Shown: positions 10,160-18,017, counted from the first letter of the stretch. The stretch: 42,684 nt of DNA from Fimenecus sp045613065 (GCA_045613065.1 JAZLAH010000018.1:1-42684), one strand, 5' to 3'. Translations and numbers: made by a program. The notes: generated from the sequence alone by a model not told the origin.

Positions 10160-10225
10160 ACTCAAAAAAGACAAGAAAAAGTGTAAAAAAACTGTAAAAA
10201 TTTAAAAAAATATATACAATATATA

Positions 10226-10254
10226 TTGCAATTATTTTTTAATAGTGTTAAAAT
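10226..10254 (+). promoter_or_regulatory. Predicted vegetative promoter of ftsZ
   Basis: TTGCAA and TAAAAT are separated by 17 bases, giving a start near 10261 and a leader of about 86 bases before the ftsZ ATG. It lies in the 187-bp gap after ftsQ, so ftsZ can be expressed separately from the dcw operon. The same two hexamers at the same spacing precede the regulator gene at 34059. Confidence 0.6.
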
Positions 10255-10346
10255 AACTTATATTAGAGTGGTGTGTTCTGTTTAGTGCTCTCCGTTCTTA
10301 ATAAGTAAAAAATAAGTGTGAAAATATACATAGGAGGATGTTAAAA

Positions 10347-11429
10347 ATGGCATTCGAAATTGATAATCAGTATCAGGACATCGCAAACATTAAAGTTATC
10401 GGCGTTGGTGGCGGCGGCGGAAACGCAGTTGACCGTATGGCAAAGGCTGGAGTTTCAGGCGTTGAACTTATCGCTATCAACACAGACCAGCAGGCTCTTA
10501 ATCGTTCACTTGCTAACTCAACTCTTTCAATCGGACAGAAGGTAACTGCAGGTCGTGGTGCAGGCGCAAAACCTGAAATCGGTCAGAAATCAGCAGAAGA
10601 AAGCCGTGACGCTATCGTTGAAAAACTCGACGGTGCTCAGATGGTATTCGTTACAGCTGGTATGGGTGGCGGAACAGGTACAGGTGCTGCTCCAATCATT
10701 GCTGAAATCGCAAAGGACAGAGGTATCCTTACAGTAGGTATCGTTACAAAACCTTTTGCATTTGAAGGTAGTCACAGAATGAAGCAGGCTGAAGCAGGTA
10801 TCGCTGAACTTGCACAGCATGTTGACTCACTTATCGTTATTCCTAACGAAAGACTTAAGTATGTTTCAGAACAGAAGATTACATTTGCTAATGCCTTCAG
10901 CATTGCTGACGATGTTCTTCGTCAGGGTGTAAACTCTGTTACAGACCTTATTACTATGCCTGCATTTATTAACCTTGACTTTGCTGACGTTACATCAGTT
11001 ATGAAGGATGCTGGTCATGCTCATATGGGTATCGGTCGTGCAAGTGGTAAGGATAAGGCTGAACAGGCTGCTAATGCTGCTATTTCAAGCCCACTTCTTG
11101 AAACAACAATCACAGGTGCTAAGGGTGTTATCATTAGCATTACTGCATCTGCTGACATTACTCTTGAAGATGTTGATACAGCTGCAGGTATCGTTCGTGC
11201 ACAGGCTGACGAAGATGCAAACATCATCTTCGGTGTTGCTTTCGATGAAAAGCTTGATGACGAAATGATTGTTACTGTTATTGCAACAGGCTTTGGTCTT
11301 GATGCAAATGGTGTTGCAAAGAAACCTCTTTACAACGGTGCTATGGATGATATTAGCTCAAACAGCGGTAACTTCGGTGCTGACGATGATATGGGCGACA
11401 TTCTTGACCTTTTTAAGAGCAGAAGATAA
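10347..11429 (+). CDS. ftsZ: Cell division protein FtsZ
   Basis: Tubulin-like GTPase that forms the cytokinetic ring. The GTP-binding GGGTGTG is at residues 107-113 and the T7 synergy loop (NSVTDLITMPAFINLDFADV) is intact. The product is 360 aa with a very short disordered linker and ends in DILDLFKSRR, the expected position of the peptide that binds FtsA or SepF. I chose ATG 10347 because AGGAGG (10332-10337) abuts the upstream in-frame ATG at 10338. No ftsA precedes it, as is common in Clostridia. Confidence 0.98.
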   Translation: MAFEIDNQYQDIANIKVIGVGGGGGNAVDRMAKAGVSGVELIAINTDQQALNRSLANSTLSIGQKVTAGRGAGAKPEIGQKSAEESRDAIVEKLDGAQMVFVTAGMGGGTGTGAAPIIAEIAKDRGILTVGIVTKPFAFEGSHRMKQAEAGIAELAQHVDSLIVIPNERLKYVSEQKITFANAFSIADDVLRQGVNSVTDLITMPAFINLDFADVTSVMKDAGHAHMGIGRASGKDKAEQAANAAISSPLLETTITGAKGVIISITASADITLEDVDTAAGIVRAQADEDANIIFGVAFDEKLDDEMIVTVIATGFGLDANGVAKKPLYNGAMDDISSNSGNFGADDDMGDILDLFKSRR

Positions 11430-11444
11430 TTTAAAATAAAAATT

Positions 11445-11482
11445 AAGACGGAGTTAGGGGACCTCTATCTCCGTCTTTTTTA
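11445..11482 (+). terminator. Intrinsic terminator after ftsZ
   Basis: AAGACGGAG (11445-11453) pairs with CTCCGTCTT (11469-11477), with further inner pairing, followed by a run of T. It ends transcription 16 bp after the ftsZ stop. Confidence 0.9.
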
Positions 11483-11495
11483 TTCGGTGATACAT

Positions 11496-12146
11496 ATGAA
11501 AACAAAAATGAAATCTTTTGCCGTTGTTATGGCAATGATGTTGTTTATTTCCTCATTTGCTGTATTTACAGTAAGTGCAGCAAACATTTCTTATTCTGTG
11601 ACATCGGTTGAAGGCAAAAAGGGTGATACTGTAACGGTTTCTGTAAAGCTTTCTTCTGATATTGACGTTTGGGGTGCAAATGTAATGCTCGGATATAATT
11701 CGTCAGAATTAGAAGTTGTTAAATGCACAAAAGGAGATGTTGCGTCTTCAGGAAGCTTGCATGATACAGGTTCATCAGTAAACTATTCAGGAATGTATTC
11801 AGGAAAAAAAGGTACAGTCTATACTGTACAGTTTAAGATATTAAAAAGTTCAGGAACCTCAAAACTTACACTTACAAGTACGGAAAATATTGATGGTTCA
11901 GGAAAGTTTTATACATGCTCTGTTTCAAATGGCAAAGTAACTGTTGTTGGTAGTTCTACTGCAACGGGTGATGCTAACAATGATGGAAAAGTAACAGCAG
12001 TTGATGCAAGAGCTATTTTACAACATGTTGCAGAGTCTAAAAAATTAACAGCTGCTCAGTTAAAACTTGTTGATATGAATGGTGACGGCAATGTTACAGC
12101 TGTTGATGCTCGTATAATTTTACAGATGGTAGCAGGATTGAAGTAA
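11496..12146 (+). CDS. Secreted cohesin-dockerin protein, putative small adaptor scaffoldin
   Basis: A 216-aa protein with a Sec signal peptide (about 1-28, ending VSA), a cohesin-like beta-sandwich domain (about 30-152) and a C-terminal type I dockerin (about 157-216). The dockerin has two calcium loops, D159 to D170 and D193 to D204, each with D, N, D, T, D at the ligand positions, followed by the repeat VDAR-ILQ. In ruminococcal cellulosomes such single-cohesin, single-dockerin proteins act as adaptors between scaffoldin and enzymes; that role is inferred. The cohesin call rests on pattern, not a search. ATG 11496 has GGTGA upstream. It starts 14 bp after the ftsZ terminator, with no clear promoter of its own. 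Confidence 0.8.
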   Translation: MKTKMKSFAVVMAMMLFISSFAVFTVSAANISYSVTSVEGKKGDTVTVSVKLSSDIDVWGANVMLGYNSSELEVVKCTKGDVASSGSLHDTGSSVNYSGMYSGKKGTVYTVQFKILKSSGTSKLTLTSTENIDGSGKFYTCSVSNGKVTVVGSSTATGDANNDGKVTAVDARAILQHVAESKKLTAAQLKLVDMNGDGNVTAVDARIILQMVAGLK

Positions 12147-12166
12147 TTTGTAAAATATGGTATAAT
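12138..12166 (+). promoter_or_regulatory. Predicted promoter for the second secreted protein
   Basis: TTGAAG and TATAAT are 17 bases apart, with an extended TGG directly before the -10 box. The -35 box is formed by the last two sense codons of the cohesin-dockerin gene. Start of transcription is expected near 12173. Confidence 0.7.
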
Positions 12167-12196
12167 TAACCGAATCTTTAGCAGGAGAGAATAATT

Positions 12197-13552
12197 ATGA
12201 AAAAAATAAGTAAAATCCTTTCAATCGTTCTTGTAATTTTAATGGTTGTTTGTGCCTTACCGATTTCTGTAAGTGCACAGAATGTAACACTTACAATTGA
12301 ATCAAGTAAAAACGATATTAAAGCAGGAGACATAGTAACTGTCAATGTTATTTTGTCAGAAAATTCTAACCTTAGTTATTTCACATTAAACATTGTGTAC
12401 GATAATAGCAAGTTGGAATATGTTCCTGCTAATTCAAGTGAAAATGGTGATGAAGAAGAATCAGACCCAAACCCATTAGTAATAAACTCAGCTTATGCTG
12501 CTAATAAAATAAGAGTAGCAACAGCGTCTACAAATCCAATTACAGCAGGTGGAACAATTTTATCTGTTGATTTTAAAGCGTTGTCATCATCTTGTAGCAC
12601 AGTATCATTGGATGTTATTGAATCAGGAGACAAGGATTTAAAAAACATTCCAATCTCAACTTCTCCTATAAAAATTCATTCTTTCGGTGATTGGACAACT
12701 GTAAGAGAGCCTACTTGTGAAGATACAGGTAAAAACAAGAAGACTTGTACTTGTGGTGAGGAGATTACAGAAACTGTGGGTGCACTCGGTCACGATTATG
12801 CAATTGAATTTACAGTAGACAGTACACCAAGTTGTACAAATGAAGGTAGTAAATCACAGCATTGTTCTCGTTGTGACAGCAAGCAGAATGTAACTCCAAT
12901 CCCTGCAACAGAACACGATTATCAGATGGAAATCACAAAAGTACCATCACATACAGAAAATGGTGAAAAAACATTCACTTGTAATAATTGTAGAGACTCA
13001 TACACAGAAACTATCAAGGCTGACGGTACTCATAAACACATTTCATCTATTACAGATGAACCAACTTGTACAGAAAAAGGTGTTATGACATATACTTGTG
13101 CTTGTGGTGATTCATATACAGAAGAAATTTCTGCAAATGGACATACAGAAGTTGTACTTCCTGCAGTTGCACCAACTTGTACAGAAACAGGTCTTACAGC
13201 AGGTGTAAAGTGTTCAGTTTGTGATGATGTGATTACAGCACAGACAGTAGTCCCTGCAAAAGGTCATACAGAAGTTGTACTTCCTGCAGTTGCACCAACT
13301 TGTACAGAAACAGGTCTTACAGAAGGTACAAAATGTTCAGCTTGTGGTGAAACTCTTGATGCACAGGACGAAATTCCTGCAACTGGCCATAGTGTAGCTG
13401 ATAATGGCTATTGCGAAACTTGTGAAGAAAAAGTTTGTGACCATAACTGTCATAAAGGCGGTATTTCAGGCTTCTTCTGGAAAATAACTAATTTCTTCAA
13501 TAAGTTATTTGGCTCAAAGAAATATTGCGAATGTGGTATAGCACATTATTAA
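12197..13552 (+). CDS. Secreted cohesin-like protein with six Cys/His repeats and an aromatic C-terminal tail
   Basis: A 451-aa protein with a signal peptide (1-27, ending VSA) and a cohesin-like beta domain (about 28-160). Six repeats of 36-41 residues follow (about 170-410), each with a Pro-Thr/Ser-Cys start, a C-x1-2-C pair and most with a Gly-His end; the third has His instead of the first Cys. The last 39 residues (413-451) form a distinct tail: CDHNCHK, a hydrophobic aromatic stretch with FFWKI and FFNKLF, then CECGIAHY. The repeats could bind metal or form disulphides. Function is unknown; a cell-surface role is inferred from the signal peptide and domain type. AGGAGAG precedes the ATG. 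Confidence 0.85.
   Translation: MKKISKILSIVLVILMVVCALPISVSAQNVTLTIESSKNDIKAGDIVTVNVILSENSNLSYFTLNIVYDNSKLEYVPANSSENGDEEESDPNPLVINSAYAANKIRVATASTNPITAGGTILSVDFKALSSSCSTVSLDVIESGDKDLKNIPISTSPIKIHSFGDWTTVREPTCEDTGKNKKTCTCGEEITETVGALGHDYAIEFTVDSTPSCTNEGSKSQHCSRCDSKQNVTPIPATEHDYQMEITKVPSHTENGEKTFTCNNCRDSYTETIKADGTHKHISSITDEPTCTEKGVMTYTCACGDSYTEEISANGHTEVVLPAVAPTCTETGLTAGVKCSVCDDVITAQTVVPAKGHTEVVLPAVAPTCTETGLTEGTKCSACGETLDAQDEIPATGHSVADNGYCETCEEKVCDHNCHKGGISGFFWKITNFFNKLFGSKKYCECGIAHY
13142..13322 (+). repeat. 58-bp direct repeat inside the Cys/His repeat region
   Basis: The stretch 13142-13199 recurs without a mismatch at 13265-13322, a period of 123 bp (41 codons), encoding repeats five and six of the secreted protein. 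Identity at third codon positions points to a recent duplication or gene conversion. Confidence 0.9.
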
Positions 13553-13564
13553 TTCAATATAGAA

Positions 13565-13595
13565 AAAATCCCTATGGTACGTCCATAGGGATTTT
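13565..13595. terminator. Bidirectional terminator between converging genes
   Basis: AAAATCCCTATGG (13565-13577) pairs with CCATAGGGATTTT (13583-13595) around a 5-base loop. A-run on one side and T-run on the other allow it to work for both the + strand gene ending at 13552 and the minus-strand gene ending at 13610. Confidence 0.9.
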
Positions 13596-13609
13596 GTTAT
13601 TCAGCTACC

Positions 13610-13852
13610 TTATTCTTCAATTTCTAATGAAAAGTCTTCAAGTGCAAAGTCTGATTCTTCGAATTTTTCAATGGCTTTTGGTCTCATTGGTTTTCTTTTA
13701 AGTGGGTCATATTTGAATTTTTTACAGGAATAATCAAGGTTTACAAGACCTTTTTTAAGGCAAAGAACAGATTCTTTGTCAGGTGAGGGTTTGCCGTGAA
13801 CACAATATGAACAAGAAGGCATTATATCATTTTTATTAAATAATTTTTTCAT
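13610..13852 (-). CDS. Small four-cysteine protein of unknown function
   Basis: An 80-aa protein with Cys at positions 14, 17, 31 and 43 (C-x2-C-x13-C-x11-C), a pattern that could bind zinc or an iron-sulphur cluster. After a basic stretch (KRKPMRPK) the C-terminus is acidic. GGTGATAAA lies before the ATG. It is the downstream partner of ylbJ, 21 bp away on the same strand, so the two are probably co-transcribed. I believe similar short proteins are widespread in Clostridia, but I cannot assign a function. Confidence 0.75.
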   Translation of the reverse strand: MKKLFNKNDIMPSCSYCVHGKPSPDKESVLCLKKGLVNLDYSCKKFKYDPLKRKPMRPKAIEKFEESDFALEDFSLEIEE

Positions 13853-13873
13853 TTTATCACCAAATAAATCTAT

Positions 13874-14938
13874 TTAACTCATTCTATCATACTTTTGATT
13901 TCTGTCAATATCGAAAATCATAATAACACACATAAGTATAAAAACAAAAAAAGAAGAGTGTGAAAAAGAGAATGAATAAGACGATATCTTGTCGGAATTT
14001 GAAAATACATCCATTTCGACTGGGAAAATAAGAAACAGAATATATGAGATAATTGTTGATAAAATTCCGCTAAGAATTCTTGTTATGAAAAAATAACTAT
14101 ACCTTATTTCTATATTTTTCAGATATTCAAGCACCTGACAATGAACACAGATTCCACCGAAACCAATCATTCCTGTAATAATTGGTAACGAATTATTACC
14201 TGCAAGTAATGAACAACCTTTTGTCACCTCTAAAAATGATGTGATATAAATATATGCTTTTTCAGGCAATCTGAATGTTTCGATACATTGTGTGATTGAA
14301 CTGAAAAGAATAATCCAAGCACATATGTTGAAAATACATTGTAGCGAATCTGTAACAGATGCTGAAAGTGATGATAGCTGTAATGGCTTTTCATTTTTTT
14401 GATTAACGATACCATCATTTTTGGTGGCAACAAATGACGAAATTATGCCTGAAACAAAAGCTGAAATACAAAGGGATGAGTAAATAATAATTCCTGCCTT
14501 TGCGTTGCCTAACATATTAGTTCCAACTGCAGTAATAACAAAAGCAGGACCTGCATTCATACAGAACAGACACAGTCGTTGTGCCTGTTCTTTTGTTATC
14601 TGTCCTTTTGTGTAAAGGTCGTTTGTCATTTTAATCCCAACAGGAAATCCACCAATCATTGACAGGATTATGACAGAAACAGCAGACGCAGGTTGTTTAA
14701 AAATAACTCTAATAGGAAGTGAAAGAAATTTATAAAAAGGTGATAAAATATTAGATTTCACGATATATGTCGATAGTGTCATAAATGGAAAAAGTGATGG
14801 TATTATTGTGTAAAAGCAAATGTTAATACCTTCGTTTACACCTTCTTTTACTGCATCAGGAAATCTGAATATAAGAAAAATACAGCATAATATTATAACT
14901 AAAGATAAATATTCTTTTTTTATTCTTATAGTTGCCAT
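13874..14938 (-). CDS. ylbJ: Sporulation integral membrane protein YlbJ
   Basis: Polytopic membrane protein of the nucleoside-recognition/Gate family, 354 aa with about eight hydrophobic segments. The stretches IPSLFPFMTLSTYIV, IGGFPVGIKMTNDLY and CMNAGPAFVITAVG are typical of YlbJ, which in Bacillus is made in the mother cell under sigma-E and is needed for spore cortex formation and heat resistance. It is transcribed away from yqfC, another mother-cell sporulation gene. These two genes are the only minus-strand genes in the window. Confidence 0.85.
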   Translation of the reverse strand: MATIRIKKEYLSLVIILCCIFLIFRFPDAVKEGVNEGINICFYTIIPSLFPFMTLSTYIVKSNILSPFYKFLSLPIRVIFKQPASAVSVIILSMIGGFPVGIKMTNDLYTKGQITKEQAQRLCLFCMNAGPAFVITAVGTNMLGNAKAGIIIYSSLCISAFVSGIISSFVATKNDGIVNQKNEKPLQLSSLSASVTDSLQCIFNICAWIILFSSITQCIETFRLPEKAYIYITSFLEVTKGCSLLAGNNSLPIITGMIGFGGICVHCQVLEYLKNIEIRYSYFFITRILSGILSTIISYILFLIFPVEMDVFSNSDKISSYSFSFSHSSFFVFILMCVIMIFDIDRNQKYDRMS

Positions 14939-14981
14939 ACATCACACCCAATAAAATGTATTAATTTTTGCTCTTAATAAT

Positions 14982-15009
14982 GAATTATTTTCTATGGATT
15001 TCATATAAT
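14982..15009 (+). promoter_or_regulatory. Possible sigma-E type promoter of yqfC
   Basis: GAATTAT, 13 bases, then CATATAAT resembles the mother-cell sigma-E pattern (-35 GAATATT-like, -10 CATACAAT-like). The match is imperfect at the -35 box. Support comes mainly from yqfC and yqfD being sigma-E genes in Bacillus. Confidence 0.35.
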
Positions 15010-15037
15010 TTTATGAATAATTTTTATGAGGTGTTTT

Positions 15038-15304
15038 ATGGCACGGAAAAAAGAAAAAAATAAACTCACAAAAAATTACGTATCAGAAATTTTCATAGAC
15101 GAACCAAAAATAGAAATGTTGGGCAACCGTGAAATGATTGTTGACGGATGCAAAGGCGTAGTTGAATATGGAGAAATGCTGATTAAATTAAGTCTTGGTA
15201 ACAATGTGTTGTCTTTATCAGGTGATAATCTTGTAATCAAGTCGTTTGATAGTAGTGTAGCTGTAATCAGTGGTCAGATTTGCGATATTTCTTTTGTTTC
15301 ATAG
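15038..15304 (+). CDS. yqfC: Sporulation protein YqfC (YabP/YqfC family)
   Basis: An 88-aa protein of the YabP/YqfC family, small beta-rich proteins made during sporulation. Diagnostic features are EMLGNREMIVDGCKGVVEY near residue 30 and the pairing with yqfD seven bases downstream. ATG 15038 is chosen because GAGGTG (15028-15033) lies five bases before it; the in-frame ATG at 15026 precedes that ribosome site. The first 15 residues are highly basic. The exact biochemical role of the family is not known to me. Confidence 0.88.
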   Translation: MARKKEKNKLTKNYVSEIFIDEPKIEMLGNREMIVDGCKGVVEYGEMLIKLSLGNNVLSLSGDNLVIKSFDSSVAVISGQICDISFVS

Positions 15305-15311
15305 GTGAGAT

Positions 15312-16493
15312 ATGCTGATAATTAATTTAATAAGATATATTTTAGGGTACATAAATTTTAGGGCATTCGGTGGTTTTTCCGACAGATTTCTAAATCTCTG
15401 CACTCGTGACGGGATACCATTGTGGAATATTAAAAATATAAAAGGTAATATTACAGCATCTACAACTATAAATGGCTATCTTGCAATCCGAAAAGCAGCA
15501 AAAAAATCGGGTATGCAAGTGACGGCTGTGGAAAGAAAAGGACTTATATTTTCTCTTAAGAGAAATAAAATCCGTATAGGTTTGTTAATTGGTGCAATTG
15601 TATTTATTAGTGTTATCTATACGTTAAGTCAGTTTGTATGGAGCGTGTCTCTTGTAGGAAATGTTGACCTTCAGGAAGATTATCTACTTTCTGTGTTTGA
15701 AAACTACGGAGTAAAAGTTGGTGCAACAATTTCATCAATTGACGATAATGATATAGCACAAAGGGTTGTAAGTGAAATTCCTGAACTTTCCTGGGCAGCA
15801 ATTAATAGGAAAGGCAATGTGGTTGTAATCGAAGTAAGAGAAAAAACACCTGCACCTGAAAAGTATGACAATTCAGTACCAACTAATCTTATTGCAGACG
15901 AAAATGGTGTCATTCTTACAATAGATGTCCTTTACGGTAATGAGGAAATAAAACCTGGGTCAGCAGTATCCAAAGGTGATTTGCTTATAAGTGGTGTTAT
16001 AACTTATGCTGACGGGAGAGAAAAACTTGTTCATGCAGATGGTTATGTGAAAGCTCTTGTAAACAGAAAAAAAACCTTTAACGGTGGTGCTTTTTCTGTA
16101 CATAACGTTATTATGGAGAAAACAAGAAAAAAACTTTTTTTCTTTGGAGTTGAAATTCCTTTGGGTACACCAGTAGGTGATGGGTTATATTGTAAACACA
16201 AATCCTTTATGAAAAGTGAAAAAATATTGCTTCCATTGGGAATAATAACAGAGTACAACGCTGAATTTTCAAGTGAAAATATAAATGTAAATGAAGAAAT
16301 AAAGGATAAACTTGCTTTGTGGGATAATGCTTTTTATGTGAAAGAACTTCTTGATTTCAGTGTGGTGAAAAACTCCTCAATTCATATACAGAAATCTAAA
16401 TCAGGGAACGATTTTGTGTTTTCTGCAGATTGTGAACAAGAAATTGGTGTTTTACAGGAAATTTATGTAAAAAAAGGTGATGACAACACTTGA
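15312..16493 (+). CDS. yqfD: Sporulation protein YqfD
   Basis: A 393-aa membrane protein of the YqfD family, required for sporulation in Bacillus. The N-terminal cytoplasmic part (about 1-85) is followed by one transmembrane helix (about 88-110) and a large outer domain in which FENYGVKVG (about 130) and SWAAINRKGNVVVIEV (about 160-175) resemble the POTRA-like region of the family. AGGTGAG precedes the ATG. It forms a pair with yqfC, and the phoH operon begins directly after it. Confidence 0.9.
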   Translation: MLIINLIRYILGYINFRAFGGFSDRFLNLCTRDGIPLWNIKNIKGNITASTTINGYLAIRKAAKKSGMQVTAVERKGLIFSLKRNKIRIGLLIGAIVFISVIYTLSQFVWSVSLVGNVDLQEDYLLSVFENYGVKVGATISSIDDNDIAQRVVSEIPELSWAAINRKGNVVVIEVREKTPAPEKYDNSVPTNLIADENGVILTIDVLYGNEEIKPGSAVSKGDLLISGVITYADGREKLVHADGYVKALVNRKKTFNGGAFSVHNVIMEKTRKKLFFFGVEIPLGTPVGDGLYCKHKSFMKSEKILLPLGIITEYNAEFSSENINVNEEIKDKLALWDNAFYVKELLDFSVVKNSSIHIQKSKSGNDFVFSADCEQEIGVLQEIYVKKGDDNT

Positions 16494-16518
16494 AAAATGT
16501 GTTAAAATATCTTAGATA
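16490..16518 (+). promoter_or_regulatory. Weak candidate promoter of the phoH operon
   Basis: TTGAAA overlapping the yqfD stop codon, 17 bases, then TAGATA. An alternative -10, TAAAAT (16503-16508), pairs with TGACAA (16481-16486) at 16 bases. Which is used cannot be decided from sequence. Confidence 0.35.
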
Positions 16519-16546
16519 TAGACTAATTTTAAGTAGGTGAGTGAAG

Positions 16547-17509
16547 TTGTTTGAACAAGTTATAAATGTTGACAGAATGGAACAGACCGTCAGTTTGTTC
16601 GGCAGCTTTGATGAAAACATCAAACTTATTGAATCTCAGTATAATGTAAAGGTTATCAGTCGTGGTTCTGAAATCAAAGTCAGTGGTGATGCTGAAAATG
16701 TGTCAAGAGCTGTAAGAGCTATTAACGGACTTTTAATGCTTCTTAATCGTGGTGAGGCTTTGTCAGAACAAAATGTAAGATATGTTTTATCTCTCGTAAA
16801 TGAGGGTAATGAAGATAAACTTACTGAAATGACTGGTGACTGTGTCTGCATTACGGCAAAAGGTAAACCGATTAAACCAAAAACTTTAGGTCAGAAAAGA
16901 TACCTTGAATGTATTAAAAATAATACAATTACTTTAGGTGCAGGACCTGCAGGTACAGGTAAAACTTATCTTGCAGTTGCAATGGCAGTAAACGCCTTCC
17001 GTGCAAAGGAAATCAATCGTATTATTTTGACTCGACCTGCAGTTGAAGCAGGTGAAAAGTTGGGCTTCTTACCTGGTGACTTGCAACAAAAGGTTGACCC
17101 GTATCTTCGACCTCTTTATGATGCGTTATTCGATATGCTTGGTGCTGAAAGTTTTCAGCGTTATCAAGAAAGAGGAAGCATTGAGGTGGCACCACTTGCA
17201 TATATGCGTGGTCGTACTCTTGATGACAGTTTTATCATTCTTGGCGAAGCACAGAATACTACAAGAGAACAGATGAAAATGTTTTTGACACGTCTTGGAT
17301 TTAATTCGAAGATTGTTGTTACAGGTGATATTACCCAGATTGACTTGCCTGACGGCAAAAAATCAGGTCTTGTTGAGGCAATGAAAATTCTTAAAGGAAT
17401 TGACGATATTGCAATAAATGTATTTACAGAAAAAGATGTCGTGAGACATCGTCTTGTTCAGGATATTATTAAGGCATATGAAAAACAGGAAATGAGGAAG
17501 AATAAATGA
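16547..17509 (+). CDS. phoH: PhoH family ATPase, Walker B Asp replaced by Gly
   Basis: Cytoplasmic P-loop ATPase of the PhoH/YbeZ family, with an N-terminal KH/jag-like region (about 20-65) and the ATPase domain (about 110-315). The Walker A GPAGTGKT is intact at 133-140. The Walker B segment reads FIILGEAQN instead of the nearly invariant FIILDEAQN: Gly233 is encoded by GGC at 17243-17245. TTG 16547 is chosen because AGGTGA ends six bases upstream; the GTG at 16541 touches that site and is the alternative. It overlaps ybeY by 4 bp; PhoH and YbeY are functional partners in RNA metabolism. Confidence 0.93.
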   Translation: MFEQVINVDRMEQTVSLFGSFDENIKLIESQYNVKVISRGSEIKVSGDAENVSRAVRAINGLLMLLNRGEALSEQNVRYVLSLVNEGNEDKLTEMTGDCVCITAKGKPIKPKTLGQKRYLECIKNNTITLGAGPAGTGKTYLAVAMAVNAFRAKEINRIILTRPAVEAGEKLGFLPGDLQQKVDPYLRPLYDALFDMLGAESFQRYQERGSIEVAPLAYMRGRTLDDSFIILGEAQNTTREQMKMFLTRLGFNSKIVVTGDITQIDLPDGKKSGLVEAMKILKGIDDIAINVFTEKDVVRHRLVQDIIKAYEKQEMRKNK

Positions 17510-18012
17510 ACGAGAAGTTAAGAGTAATAATTGACAATAAGCAGAATGTTATGAAAATTCCAACAGGCGTAAGAATGCTTATCCGTCGTTGTTGTAAAGC
17601 CGTACTTATTCACGAAAATTTTATAGACCCTGCTGAAATCAGCGTTTCTATTGTTGATGACGAAACAATTCACGAATTGAATCTTAGACATCGTGGAATG
17701 GACAAGAGTACGGATGTTCTTTCATTTCCATTGGGTGAAAATGGAGAATATGATATTAATCACGACACAGGAGCAAAACTCCTCGGTGATATTATAATTT
17801 CTATTGAACATGCATATGACCAAGCAGAAAAATACGGACATACATTACAGCGTGAGATAGGATTTTTAACTGTTCATTCACTTCTTCATCTTCTTGGTTA
17901 TGATCACGAAAATGGCGGACTTGAGGCTGTGCAGATGAGAGAAAAAGAAGAAGCAGTTCTCACAAAAATAGGACTTAAGCGTAACGGCAGTTACTATTTT
18001 GACGAGGAATGA
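17506..18012 (+). CDS. ybeY: Endoribonuclease YbeY, 16S rRNA maturation
   Basis: Zinc-dependent single-strand endoribonuclease involved in 16S rRNA 3'-end processing and ribosome quality control. The metal-binding motif HSLLHLLGYDH is complete (His124, His128, His134) in a 168-aa protein, the usual length. ATG overlaps the phoH stop (ATGA) and GAGGAAG lies upstream, indicating coupling to phoH. It is followed by the lipid kinase gene with a nearly abutting start. Confidence 0.95.
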   Translation: MNEKLRVIIDNKQNVMKIPTGVRMLIRRCCKAVLIHENFIDPAEISVSIVDDETIHELNLRHRGMDKSTDVLSFPLGENGEYDINHDTGAKLLGDIIISIEHAYDQAEKYGHTLQREIGFLTVHSLLHLLGYDHENGGLEAVQMREKEEAVLTKIGLKRNGSYYFDEE

Positions 18013-18017
18013 TAATA

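Noticed and set aside
14955..14983. Sigma-E-like promoter for ylbJ on the minus strand (AATACATT with TCATTATT 13 bases upstream)
   Set aside because: The expected start would fall within the ribosome site, leaving a leader of under 12 bases; the match is probably chance in AT-rich DNA.
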